Positions 47,036-57,815 of a stretch of 64,000 bases of DNA are shown one piece after another. The position numbers were made by a program, and so were the translations under genes. The notes below the pieces were generated by a model, which was not told the origin of the DNA, did not search any database, and worked only from the letters and a program-made list of their open reading frames with translations. Position 1 is the first letter of the stretch. The number at the start of each line of letters is the position of its first letter. Source of the DNA: Chlorokybus atmophyticus (taxonomy: Eukaryota > Streptophyta > Chlorokybophyceae > Chlorokybales > Chlorokybaceae); assembly GCA_009103225.1 (NCBI GenBank), contig RHPI01000260.1, positions 258,203 through 322,202 on the forward strand, read 5' to 3'.

Positions 47036-47302
47036 GCTACAGGTGCACTGTACCAATATGGCAATGCACACTCCTCCTGCCTTTGGCAACGCCTGAGCAA
47101 CAGCGTTGCTGTAAGACTAGTCGACTTCCTACAACACCCACTGATTGCTGCTATATCGACGCCATTTCAGAGTGGTAAGTTGCACCATTTGGAGTCCTAC
47201 ATGTGCTGTGTGTTGTGAGTCTAAAAGTTGAGGGATTAGGGTTTGGCTGTGGTGGCGGTAGTGGTGGTGGTCGTGGTGGAGGCGGAGGCGGAGGCGGCCA
47301 AC
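47036..47302. promoter_or_regulatory. Bidirectional promoter region (TPST / NDUFA3-like)
   Basis: 267 bp lie between divergent start codons. It includes a GTGGTGG-type purine/T run just before 47300, but no TATA box. An in-frame upstream TPST Met exists at 47089, which would shorten it further. Confidence 0.4.
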
Positions 47303-48171
47303 ATGTCGGGCAATACGGCCGCGTGGTTCCGCTATGCCATGGTGCGGGAGCCGGCTGTTATGTGGTCCTGCATCATCGGTGGCGCCGGTAAGTTGGGGAA
47401 TAGGAGAGGAGCTGGTAATGTTGTTCAACAACGGCAACGCAGTGCGCTGCTTCGCAGCGCACTGCGTTGCCGTTGTTGAAATTGATAAGCTGACGCACAC
47501 CAAGCACCAAGGCAGCACACATCTAGCCTGCGTAGTCTTGTTTGCCGACATCCGCACCTTGCTTGTTTGTTCGCCGGTGCGTAGATCTACAAGTTCAGCA
47601 CAATCCAGACAGCATGTCGACTAGACTGACCCGCTTTGCAACTAGGCGGTCCCGTCAGCACTAGCAGTTATGCCACCGTTGTGCATAGCATTTGGCAACA
47701 ATACCGTAATCCTAGCGGCTGCAGCAAATCACACTTGTGTTAGATGCAGCAGGACGACTGATCAGGCTTGCACAGCAATCTGAACAGCTGGCTTCATCCT
47801 GTTTGCCAAACACACTCCATTCATCAATAACACAATTATGTGGTTTGCTGTGTAGGCCTACTCCTTCCGCTTGTTGGCATGCCTATCAGGGACATGTTTT
47901 CAAGCACAAAGCCCATTGCCCCTCCAACCCCGACTAAGGTACGGATAGTTGGTGCATTGACAGGTTTCTTTCTCTTAGTCACATCCCATAAACCAGATGC
48001 CTGCTGGTCTGCCTGCTGCCGGTTGCATGTACAGTTTGCTGCTTTCATCCTCAACCCTAAAATATCAACGCGGGTTAGCTCTGTTTCAACATCAGTACAG
48101 CAGCATGTAATGTACACGTCAACAATGCGCAGGTTGCAGCTGCCATGACGCAGAAAGTTACTGGCTCATGA
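47303..48171 (+). CDS. Complex I NDUFA3/B9-like small membrane subunit
   Basis: Exons 47303-47387, 47856-47938 and 48133-48171 encode 68 residues in phase. The sequence MSGNTAAWFRYAMVREPAVM, SCIIGGAGLLLPLVG, MPIRDMFSS and APPTPTKVAAAMTQ has a short polar N-terminus, an EP followed by one transmembrane helix with IIGG and LLP, then a basic/Pro tail. This is the pattern of mitochondrial NDUFA3 (B9) and its small plant counterparts (a W..EP..-VVGG..-PPL order). The gene is short, so homology rests on pattern rather than many residues. Intron 1 contains a perfect 27-bp hairpin. Confidence 0.6.
47424..47480. repeat. Perfect 27-bp inverted repeat (hairpin) in an intron
   Basis: Left arm 47424-47450 and right arm 47454-47480 are exact reverse complements around a TTC loop. 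It begins 36 bases after the 5' splice site of intron 1 of the NDUFA3-like gene. Confidence 0.97.
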
Positions 48172-48946
48172 CGTCGACGTGAGGTTTAGCAATGTACTAT
48201 AGTATCAGGGCGAGATTCCGACTAGCATTATCTATCGAAACACTTGCAAGCTGTGTATGCGATCAGCCTAGCGGGTTGTGACCATTGCCAACATTGGCGC
48301 AATGTGCTTGCCATGTAAGCGGTATGGCATGGTTGGAGACATTGCATGACGTGCGCATGGATGCATATTTTATATTCATTTCCCTGTTTCAAGAAGATCA
48401 AGTCCCTTTTGTGAGTATGGAGTAGTGTAGGCCAACCTGCACATGGAGCCTGCAGGTAATTGAAACGTGTGCATCAATGCAGCGTTGCAATGCAGGGGGC
48501 TATTTATCAATGATCTGCGAGCTGCAGCAAGGTGCTGTCCGGTATATGTTCATAAGCCCAAGATACGATCAGTAGTCGTTGTGACTGACTGACAGTCTCT
48601 TCTGCAGCAATTGTAGCTCACAGCATGTCAAGCTCCAGTCCACAAGCAACCGCAACAGATTGCATTCATTCTGTTGCCGCAGATTGAAGGCATGCAATAA
48701 ATATTGTGGCAAAGCTGCATATTCGTAGGCCATTGGTGGGTAAATGTCAGCAGGTCACCAGAGTGGTCATTTTGCTGCTTATGAATCTCATTGGCGATAC
48801 ATCATATGCTTCTTCACCTACAACTAATGGTATGCTTACCAAACATCAAAACACCAACAATCATCCAACCAATATCTGACCCTACCAAAACCATAGCATT
48901 CTAGTATACAAAATCGTTTGAGCTAGCAGCATGACGCGTAAGTAAC
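48172..48946. other. Spacer between convergent genes
   Basis: Downstream of the NDUFA3-like gene and downstream of the plastid membrane protein. Mostly non-repetitive, no coding signal. It holds both 3' UTRs. Confidence 0.5.
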
Positions 48947-50381
48947 CTACTCCTCGTCGTCATCCCCCCACTTCTTGATGACGGCGCTTTCAGTCGCTCC
49001 CAACCCGTCATCGCCCCCGGCAGCTGCCGTCGCCGCTGCAGCGGGCACCTTTCGCTTTCGCCGCGCCTTTCCACCGCTCAAGATGAACAAAACCACGTTG
49101 AGGAGTAGCGCCACCACTTTCCGGCCCGATGTGAGCATCACCACCTGGAAAAGGTGCAAGCGCACGCCTTGGTTTCATAGTCACGAGGGAGAGTCCCTCT
49201 TGTAGTAAGCTCTTGTAAGTGATGACATACATGACATTGCTTGCAGTACCAAAAACGTACTATGTGCTTTTGTAATGTGAAACACATATGCAACGGGTTG
49301 TGAGAAGCAAAAAGCCCCACTCACAACCAAGTTCCACAATGCATGTAACCCATTGTACGGCAATAAATATCAAGTGCAACGTAGCTGCAAAGGAACACCT
49401 TGGGGAACTCAAGCGTCACACCACTGTATGTGTATAAAAGGGTATGCTGCAGTGCCCGCATGCATGGTGTGTATGCACCCAAACTCACTAGGAACAGGAA
49501 TCCGCCTAGCGCCAGCACTGTGTCTTTGCTCTCTCGCCAGAAGTTGCTCCAGTCTCCTCCCCCTCCTCCCCCTCCCCCGCCTCCACCGCTGCCCCCGCCA
49601 TCGCCACCGTCCCCGCCCGAGTTGTCAAACGCCGCCAGCACGTCCTTCTTGCCGCCCAAAGCCTCCTGCAGCGCCTTCCTCGCAGCATCCTGATCAAGTG
49701 AACACAGCGACAGACGCAATTAGCTGCTGTTTGCATGTTGAGATGACGGAGCTGCATGAATGTTTGGGTGTAGGTGGTTGAAAGATTGGAAATTACACTA
49801 TCTTCAATGCAAAGGTGTGGAGTGACAAGCCACTTCATATGTGCGTTGATAGCAGTGTGCATGAATCTGCGAGTTTGCATGCATTATGCGTGTGATGGAA
49901 AACCACGCGCATTCACAATACCTTGTCACATGCATAAGTCAGCAAGCATTGCATGCGGAAGCAATGTGACTATGGTATGCCACGTGAGTGCTTGCCCGAA
50001 TGCTGAGGTAACAACCACTGTGGTGGGGAGTCAATGTGTCGTTGCACAAACGCTGCCTGAACGCACCTGTTTGCCGGTGTTGGCAAAGAAGCGATTCCTG
50101 CGTGCCTTGACAACCTCCTTGCGGACGCTCTCTGGGTCATTAGGATCAGGATCGGCCGTCGCAGCCCTGATCACAAGCGGCCGCGACGGCGACGGCCTGG
50201 CGGCCGCAGCATGCGCTCGTTGCCTCTGTCTATGCAACGGCGACGCAAGCGCAATGCCTAGCGCAGCTCTCAGCTCAAGCGACGTCGTTGGTAGTGACGA
50301 AGTCGCCGTGGTGGATCTCGCCTCAACCGCCGCCCCGCACCCGCACACCCCCGCCATCGTCGCAGCTCCCGCCACCACCAC
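48947..50381 (-). CDS. Predicted plastid membrane protein with Gly-rich linker
   Basis: Exons 50381-50067, 49689-49489 and 49144-48947 encode 237 residues in phase 0. Residues 1 to about 75 look like a plastid leader (Ala/Ser/Arg-rich). The body contains DPNDPESVRKEVVKARRNRF, FANTGKQDAARKALQEALGG and a run of Gly/Asp (about residues 125-150). It continues DWSNFWRESKDTVLALGGFL, with two hydrophobic segments (TVLALGGFLFLVVML and VVALLLNVVLFILSG), and ends in an acidic tail GDDDEE after a basic stretch. An alternative start lies at 50357. This arrangement is seen in uncharacterised plant and algal plastid proteins; I do not recognise a named family. It is divergent from the K+ channel. Confidence 0.6.
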
Positions 50382-50828
50382 CGCCGCCGCCGCCAGCAGC
50401 TCTTTTTCCGCCCCCCCAAGTCACACGGCTGGCGTCCAACTACGATCGACGCAACCACATCAGCTGATCGAGGTCATCTGCCACAGTTGCGGATCGGGTT
50501 CAGAGAAGCTGTAAAACTCACGTGATCGGCGTCGGCGGCGGCGTTAGCGTCCGCGCCGTTGATGATGATGGAGCGGATAGTCGTTGAACGCTAGTTTACC
50601 AAACTCTTACTACATGGCATCGTAAGGATCGGGTGTCTTGGTACCCAGCGTTTGCTTCTTGATCTTCGTGCGCATCACATGGCGTTGTGATCGGCTTGTG
50701 GAAGGTGGTTGTGTTGCTTGTGGTATCCAACCCTTTGGCTGTCTTTACCGCATGCTTCACGTCATCAAACACCAAAACAAGCTCGTACGCAGTGACAGGC
50801 AGTCACAGCGACCAAGCACACACGCACA
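50382..50828. promoter_or_regulatory. Intergenic region between divergent genes
   Basis: 447 bp between the plastid membrane protein start and the K+ channel start. Presumed promoters of both. No clear TATA box. Confidence 0.35.
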
Positions 50829-52977
50829 ATGGACCCGCCCACCTCCCCCACCACCAGATCCATCACCACGTCATCATCATCATCAACCGTTGTCAACAAC
50901 AACAACAACAATAACGCCGAAGTCCGCCTCCGCCACGAGCCGCTTCTCTGCAAGGACGACAACCACAACCATGACGATGACCGTGATAGTAACACCTATG
51001 ACTATGACAATGACACCGTGAGTCTGATGAGGAAGCTAAGGCCGGTGCGCACATCCGCGGCAAGCGATGCTCAACAACCACAACAACAATTGCAACCACA
51101 ACAACAACAGCCACAGCAACAACATCATCACCGTCGGAAGTCTGGTGGGATGGGGAGGGCGTCCTTTGAGGTGCAGGGCGGAAAAGAGAGGGAGAAGAAG
51201 GAAAGCAGAGAGAATGAGAATGTGCAAAGAGGAAAGGAGGACAGCTGGACAAACGGGCATTACAGGCCTTCGGCTGCACCATCTTTTGGCACCAATTTTG
51301 ATTTCCGACAGGTGAGTGTGGGTGTTTGTATGGGTGTGCGTGCGGTGGGTTGGGTGTGGATAGGGCATGAGGGTGTTCGTGTTTTGTGCGCAGAGGAAGC
51401 CGACGCAATTGACGGAGCAGTTGTGGGGTGGGCCCATGTCAACGGAGTCGTCACCGAGCTCGCATGGCAGCTCTCCCACGTCTCCCCCTGCCCAGGTAAT
51501 GTGCGCATGTCAACACGCACTTGCGCACACACGCGTGAGCGCCCGTACGCACACATAGTTGGCGCAAACGCACACACACAACTACATGAACACACACTGC
51601 GTGCGCGCACGCACACGCAGACGCGCACGCATGCATGCACGCATACTTCTCAACTCGCTGTGCAGAAGAAGGTAAAGCCCAAACAGCGCAAGAAACACCC
51701 CATTGGCTTTGTTGAGGTAAAGCACCCGTGTTGACTGCATCAGGACAAGTTGTAGATGTTGTGTTTGCAAGGTGGTTGATGATGATGCCATTGCTGTTGT
51801 TGTTATTGTTGTTGTTGTTGCTGCTGGTGCCGGCGGCGTGACTAGTGCATATCTACATGCAGGCGCCACTGCAGCATCGCGTACGCAAGCTGCTCGAGGA
51901 GACCAACGCCGGCTTTGTGCTGGTAACACCAAACAAATTCAAGCACTCGACATCCACACATATGCATTTGACTGTGAGTCTGTTCAACAGGACCTGTTCT
52001 CTGCTGCGGTGGCGGTGACATCCGTGGTGGTGTACTTCATGGAGGCCCAGATGCGCATGGCAGGAAGCACACGGGCATTCTCCGAGTTCTGGTCCATCGA
52101 GGCACGCTCATGTGAATCTATCTTAGCTCATCACAACAACAAGAAGAACAACAACAACAACAGTTGTTAATCATCTATCCATGTTCCTCCACTCACAGGT
52201 CGTTTTTGCCTTCTTCTTTGTAGCCGAATATGCCGTCCGCCTGTACATCTCCGATTCCAGGTGAAACAACAACAACAACAACAACAACAGCATGGTCATT
52301 GTAGATGATTAACTTGTGACCACGCCCTGACTCAGGTACCATTTCTTCACGAGCTTCAGCAGCCTGCTGGACCTGTCCACCATACTCCCCCTGCTCGTCT
52401 ACGTGCTGGGAGTGCTCGCAGACCCCTCGATGGGCGGCATCCAACTGGTACACAAAGGAACACGCACGCACGCACGCACAATTGCTCACAACACAGCGCC
52501 CACCACGCACATTCACAGCCAGGCGCGCACGGGGTTTGGTGGGGGTGCGTATGTGCACGTGCGCATGCATGCTTACACGCGCATGCGCAGACACCAAACA
52601 GCCCACAAAACAGTGCACACCCACGCACGCGCACCCGCACCCGCACACTCACACGCACACGTCACCTCAACCATCTCATACTCACATCCCTCCCCCTCCC
52701 TCCCTCCAACAGCTCCTCGTCCTCCGCCTCTTCCGCATCCTCCGCCTCCACCGCCTCCTGCGCCACTCCGGCTCCGAGCTGTCGCGTCAGGCGTCCCTGG
52801 TCGCCTTCACCGCCGCGTCCACCGTCGTGTGCGCCGCGGGACTCGTGCAGACCGTCGAGGAGATGAGGGATGATAACGAGAGAGGAGGGGGATTGACGGT
52901 GTTCAATGCGTTCTATATGGTCGTGATTGTATCCTGGGGGAGAGATGGGGATGGTTGGTGTGAGGTTGTGGTTTGGT

Positions 52978-53010
<33 letters not shown>

Positions 53011-55740
53011 GGTGTGTGTGTCTTTGTCCTTGACTGGCTGGTGCTAAGACTATCATGACGGTGGGGTATGGCGACTACACGCCCAAGGTGTGCTTTTTAT
53101 GTTGCAACTACACGTAAAGCATCTTACAGGTGGTGTTGAAGTGGTAGTATTGATGTTGTTATTGCAGACGGACTGGGGCAAGGTGGTCATCATGTTGGCG
53201 CTCGTGTTCACCTTCTTCATCATACCGTACGAGACCACTGCGCTCGTGGACATCCTCAGCCGGAGCTCAGGTGCGGGTGCTTGATTACCAGCATTCCTGA
53301 GTAGTATTAACCAAATAGAAGCCCACATTCCTTTCAACACGATACAGTTCATGCGCGGAGGCGGTACGTGTCAAGGAGGCGCCAGCACCACGTAATCGTG
53401 TGCGGCGGGTTCACCACACAGGTACAAAACAGAGTGGCTGTATCCTCATCAGCAGCTGCCACTTCAGGGGTAATGAACTAACACACAAGTGCTTGTACCT
53501 GCATTGCAGCAAGCCGTAGCATTCGTGATGGAGTTCTTCCATGACGACCATGGCTTTGACGACCTGGACGTTGTGCTGATGCACCCGCAGGTGAGATGAC
53601 ACTCGTGCGCACGCGCATCTACAAAACGCATTCCGAATACAACACATCTGTGGACATAGATAAAAGGAGTGCTGGACAATGTCTCTCTGTTTGTATTATG
53701 ACAACCTGGCTGTAACACGGCGTGAACACATGCACACCTTTCGTGAACGTGATCCCTGTTGCTCTGTCACAGCCTCCATGTCCAACACTCCTCTCCTTCA
53801 TCCGCACCTCCCGTCACGTTCGGTACGCCACCTCATCAACACAAAACCCACACAAATTACACAACCACATGCCCACCATTCATCCCCACGCAGGCGCATC
53901 TGCTTCATTGAGGGGTCGCCCCTCCGCCCGGCGGACCTCACGCGCGCCGCCGCACGTGACGCGCACGCCTTCTTCATGCTCGCAGACCCTTCTTGCCAGG
54001 TTTACACCACCAACAACGATGACAACAACAACAACAACGTGAGGCTTTGTTATAGTGTGGCTTATCACGTTGCCACGCAGGACCCGCGAGAAGAGGACGC
54101 GTACAACATTACCATTGCGCTGTCTGTGCGCCAGTTCATCCATTCCTCTGCATCACCCACCAGGTTGTGTGCGTGCGTGCGTGCGTGCATGCCCGTGTGT
54201 GTGGGCGTTGTCCACCATCCTTTGTGTGCAGGCATCACTCACCGTGTGTTGGGTGTCGTGCAGGTGCCGTCTCTTTGTGCAGCTTGTTGGGTCGGGGAGC
54301 CGCGCGCAGCTGGAAGCGCTGATGCCTGAGCTGGGGGGCGGGAAGGATGGAGGGGAGGAGCAGGAGATGGTTGTGGGGATGCAGGAGCAGGGGAGAGAGG
54401 GGGGCGTCGTGTGCGTCCAGCAGCTGAGACTCAACCTCATCGCGCAGGTGGGGTTGGTGCAATGTGTGCGCGCTTGCGCCTGTATGCCTGACTGCAGCGC
54501 TGATACTCCCTGCGCAGGCGTGCATCTGCCCGGGGTTCTCAACACTCCTGATCAACCTTTGCCGATCAAGCAACAATGTAAGCCTTCAATCCATCAATTT
54601 GTCATTGTTGCCTCTTTCACCGCTGCCATCTTGGTCACAGACAATTTCCCATTCCGCCCACACCATTGTGTAACCCACCTCCGTGTCAGGCGCTGGCGCC
54701 GCTCACAAAGAAGCAAGAAGCATGCGTGGCCCCGTGGCAGCGCGAGTATGCCGAGGGCTGCGCCCACGAGATATACAAGACCCCCCTGTCCACCCACTTC
54801 CAGGGCTGGACTTTCCCGCAGGTGCGCAATGCCTGATGCCTCTATTGTTGGGTTGTTAGATCAAGAGCAAACGCATGCATGCATGCACGCACGCACACGC
54901 ACACGCACATGTACTCACCCTTCAGGTGGCGGAGGCTGTGTACAAGCACTGCGGGGCGGTGCTGTTTGCGCTGCAGTTGAGAGATCCCACGAGCAATTTT
55001 GGTGGTGCTGTTGCCGGCCAACCGGGTTGTCGGAAAGGTCGCATTATCATCAACCCTTGCGACTACGTCGTGGAGGACGTCACGGTCGCCGTGGGCTTTG
55101 TCATCGCGCAGGTCAGGAGGGGCACTGTTTGTTGTGGGTATGGTTGATGTGGGGAAGGTGGTGGTTGACACGCTGTTGTTGTGTTTCAGGACATACATGC
55201 ATGCGCAAAGGTGGCGAACTACAACGCAGGTGCCAATGAAGCCATCCGCGGGTATGCACTCAAACGCACACACAAACACACGCACGCACATGCGCGCGTG
55301 CACACGCGTGCACACGCACGCACTGGCATGCATCTCCTGTGTTCGCACACATGCCCACTTACTCCAACACACTTATGCAGGCGTTCAGACCAAACCCGTC
55401 GTGCTTTCCTCGCACTCGAGCTTCACGAGCAGCCCGGCACCGCCACATCACCACATCATCAACATCAAGTTGTTGATCCTCCGCCCGCATCCGATGCACA
55501 ATTCTCCAACATCAACCTGAAGAACGGGTTCAATAACTTGGCACAGCACGCGGGGACGGGAGCGGTCTGGCTGCAGAATATGTTGTGGGGGGATGTGGGT
55601 GGGAAGGGTGGGAACGGTGTGCATGTGAATGTTGCCATGAAGCGTGTACATGGCAGCCAGGCGTCACTCGTGCAAACAGATGAGCGACGGGAGGCGCTGG
55701 TGAGTGGGCAATTGTTGTTCTCCTCGTCGTTGTTGTTGTT

Positions 55741-55783
<43 letters not shown>

Positions 55784-57619
55784 GTGGTTTGTGAATCACT
55801 CGACAAGAGGCTTGAGACAGTTTGATGCGACATGCAGATGCACCGGGTGGAGACGTTGTGGGCTGTGCTGCGCCAATCAGTCAAGCAGGTACCCTCACAC
55901 TTGCAAAACCCAAATACTTGAACACTACGGGTATTTTTCACTCAATGTCTCACTTTACCCATCGCTATATTGAGCCCACGATCATACTCAGGGTGCCCAC
56001 TCCCCAAACCGCCGCATGGCCACGACGCGCGCCCACGCAGCCCGCAGCAGCAGCACCAGCGCCGCCTTCTCTTGTGTTGCGAGCAGCTTCACTGTGCTCA
56101 AACAAAACTACCACTTCAGACAGGTACAACCTTTTCTCACTGCCTTTGCGTGGTTTAGCAAAGCATTGATAACATACACACTTACAACTGTGTTGCAGCG
56201 GGCACTCACGCTGGAGGAGGCTACCATCAAGGATGCCCATGGCATGCATGGCCACATCATCGTGCTCGGAAGTGAAGACACCAATTTGTGCCATCTGGTT
56301 GCGCCGCTACGGCGCGCATCGCATGCTGTTGTGAGGCCGATTGTTGTGGTCTATGAGAGAAGAAGGCCACTTTTGCCCCAACAGCAACAACACTGGGACG
56401 CTGTCGGCATGTTTGTGGACGTGTTTGTGCTTGAGGTGGCTACCACCAGCGAGGTGGTGGAGCTGCAGAGACTCAACGTGCAACACGCGTACCGCGTGGT
56501 ATTGCTGTCGAGTCAGTCAACCCACAACAACAACAGCAACAAGCAGCAAAGTGCAGAGAGGCCTTACCAAGAGAGGTTGGCAGATGCGCAGACGCTGTTC
56601 TTGCAGCATCAGTTGCGCGCACTCGGATGCGGGCCGGAGCGCATTGTGTGCGAGCTGGCAAGTGAGGCATCCCTCGCATTCTTCTCCTCTGAGAAGCAAC
56701 AACAGCGTCATCAACAACAACAGCAGCTGTGCGATGAGTACTACCAAGCTCCCGCGTTTGCGGCCGGCCACGCCTGTCGGACCGGCCCACTCGCGGACTC
56801 CCTCACCTGCCAGGCCTTTTACAACAAGGACATCATCCCCATAGTGCAGTCGATGTTGGGTGGTGGTGCGGTAGCGTCCGGGAAGAAGGAATTGGAACAG
56901 CGTGACTGCGGTGTGGCTTCGGTTGTGCAGATTGTGGTGGACCCGCGCTTTGCCGGCGTCGCGTACGCACACTACTTCTGCCATCTGCTCTATGAACGCG
57001 GGATGGTGCGCTTGTGCTCTTGTGCTTGCAAATCCATGGCATGTGTGCGTGTATTGATGTGATACTGAGTGCTGCTGGCAGGTTTGTTTGGGGCTGTATC
57101 GCACCTCACTGATGGGCGGAAACCGACAGTCATATGTAAGTGCCACGCGTGTAATGTATTGCAGCTGACCTTACCTTCACCACACACTCCTCACGCGTAG
57201 GTTTACACCAACCCTGGCCCAGAAACAGTTATAGACGCAAGAGACCGGTACGTGGTCGCTCGTATAACTAACCGATTGTATCACTACATTTTGGACTTTG
57301 CATCCATACAACACCCGCTGACGCGTTTGCAGACTGCTGATAATCAACCAACCGTTCTTGTTGCAGAGCATTCGTGTTGAGTTCAAGCATTCCAAGTGAC
57401 GCCCCGCAGAGTCCAGCTCCAGCTGTTTCTTCCACTGTTTCTTCCACTCCCACCGCGCAGGGGGCCAAGGCCCCTGAAGTGCAGGCTATGCATGCTGAGA
57501 GCGTCATCAATAGCATTGATGTCGTCCACATGATGCGCACGATGCAATCTTCCATAGTGCGCCTTTCTAGCGAAGTCACAGGGTTGAGACATGACGTTGA
57601 AAGGCTACAGCGACCTTGA
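50829..57619 (+). CDS. BK/Slo-type K+ channel with two RCK domains
   Basis: More than 20 exons. The first are 50829-51311, 51394-51495, 51666-51716 and about 51861-51923. A polar, poly-N/Q/H cytosolic N-terminus is followed by S1 (FSAAVAVTSVVVYFMEAQM), S2 (VVFAFFFVAEYAVRLYISD), S3 (LDLSTILPLLVYVLG), S4 with regularly spaced Arg (LRLFRILRLHRLLRH), S5, then the pore IMTVGYGDYTPK (GYGD filter) and S6 (MLALVFTFFIIPYETTALVD). RCK1 opens QHHVIVCGGFTT, then VMEFFHDDHGFDDLDVVLMH, as in Slo. KTPLSTHFQGWTFPQVAEAV and CGAVLFALQLR match the Slo inter-RCK region. RCK2 has TLEEATIKDAHGMHGHIIVL, FYNKDIIPIVQSMLGGG and VYTNPGPETVIDARDRAFVL. The C-terminus ends in a short coiled coil (MMRTMQSSIVRLSSEVTGL). No Asp-rich calcium bowl is evident. 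The plasma membrane or an endomembrane is likely. The final exon was duplicated at 62 kb. Confidence 0.87.
55728..55782 (+). repeat. (TTG)n array in a channel intron
   Basis: About 17 TTG units, one imperfect (TTATTG), follow the donor after the exon ending GAGGCGCTG (about 55699). Intronic. Read on the minus strand it gives poly-Asn/Thr shadow frames. Confidence 0.85.
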
Positions 57620-57815
57620 TGCTGTTGTGGCGTTGGTGTACTCATCTTCTTGTATAGAATCCTGTAACTGGCTGCAAACCTGAGCGACATGCACACGCTA
57701 TGCACATGCATACAACCCTCTGGTTGGTCACTTCTCTTGAGTCACAGTGTGCACACTATCACAAGCACGGAGCCCCGTGTAGTCAAGAATGCAACTTCAA
57801 GTAAAAGGCAATGGG

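Noticed and set aside
55465-55941. Minus frame with a poly-Asn run
   Set aside because: The poly-Asn is the complement of the intronic (TTG)n array in the K+ channel gene.
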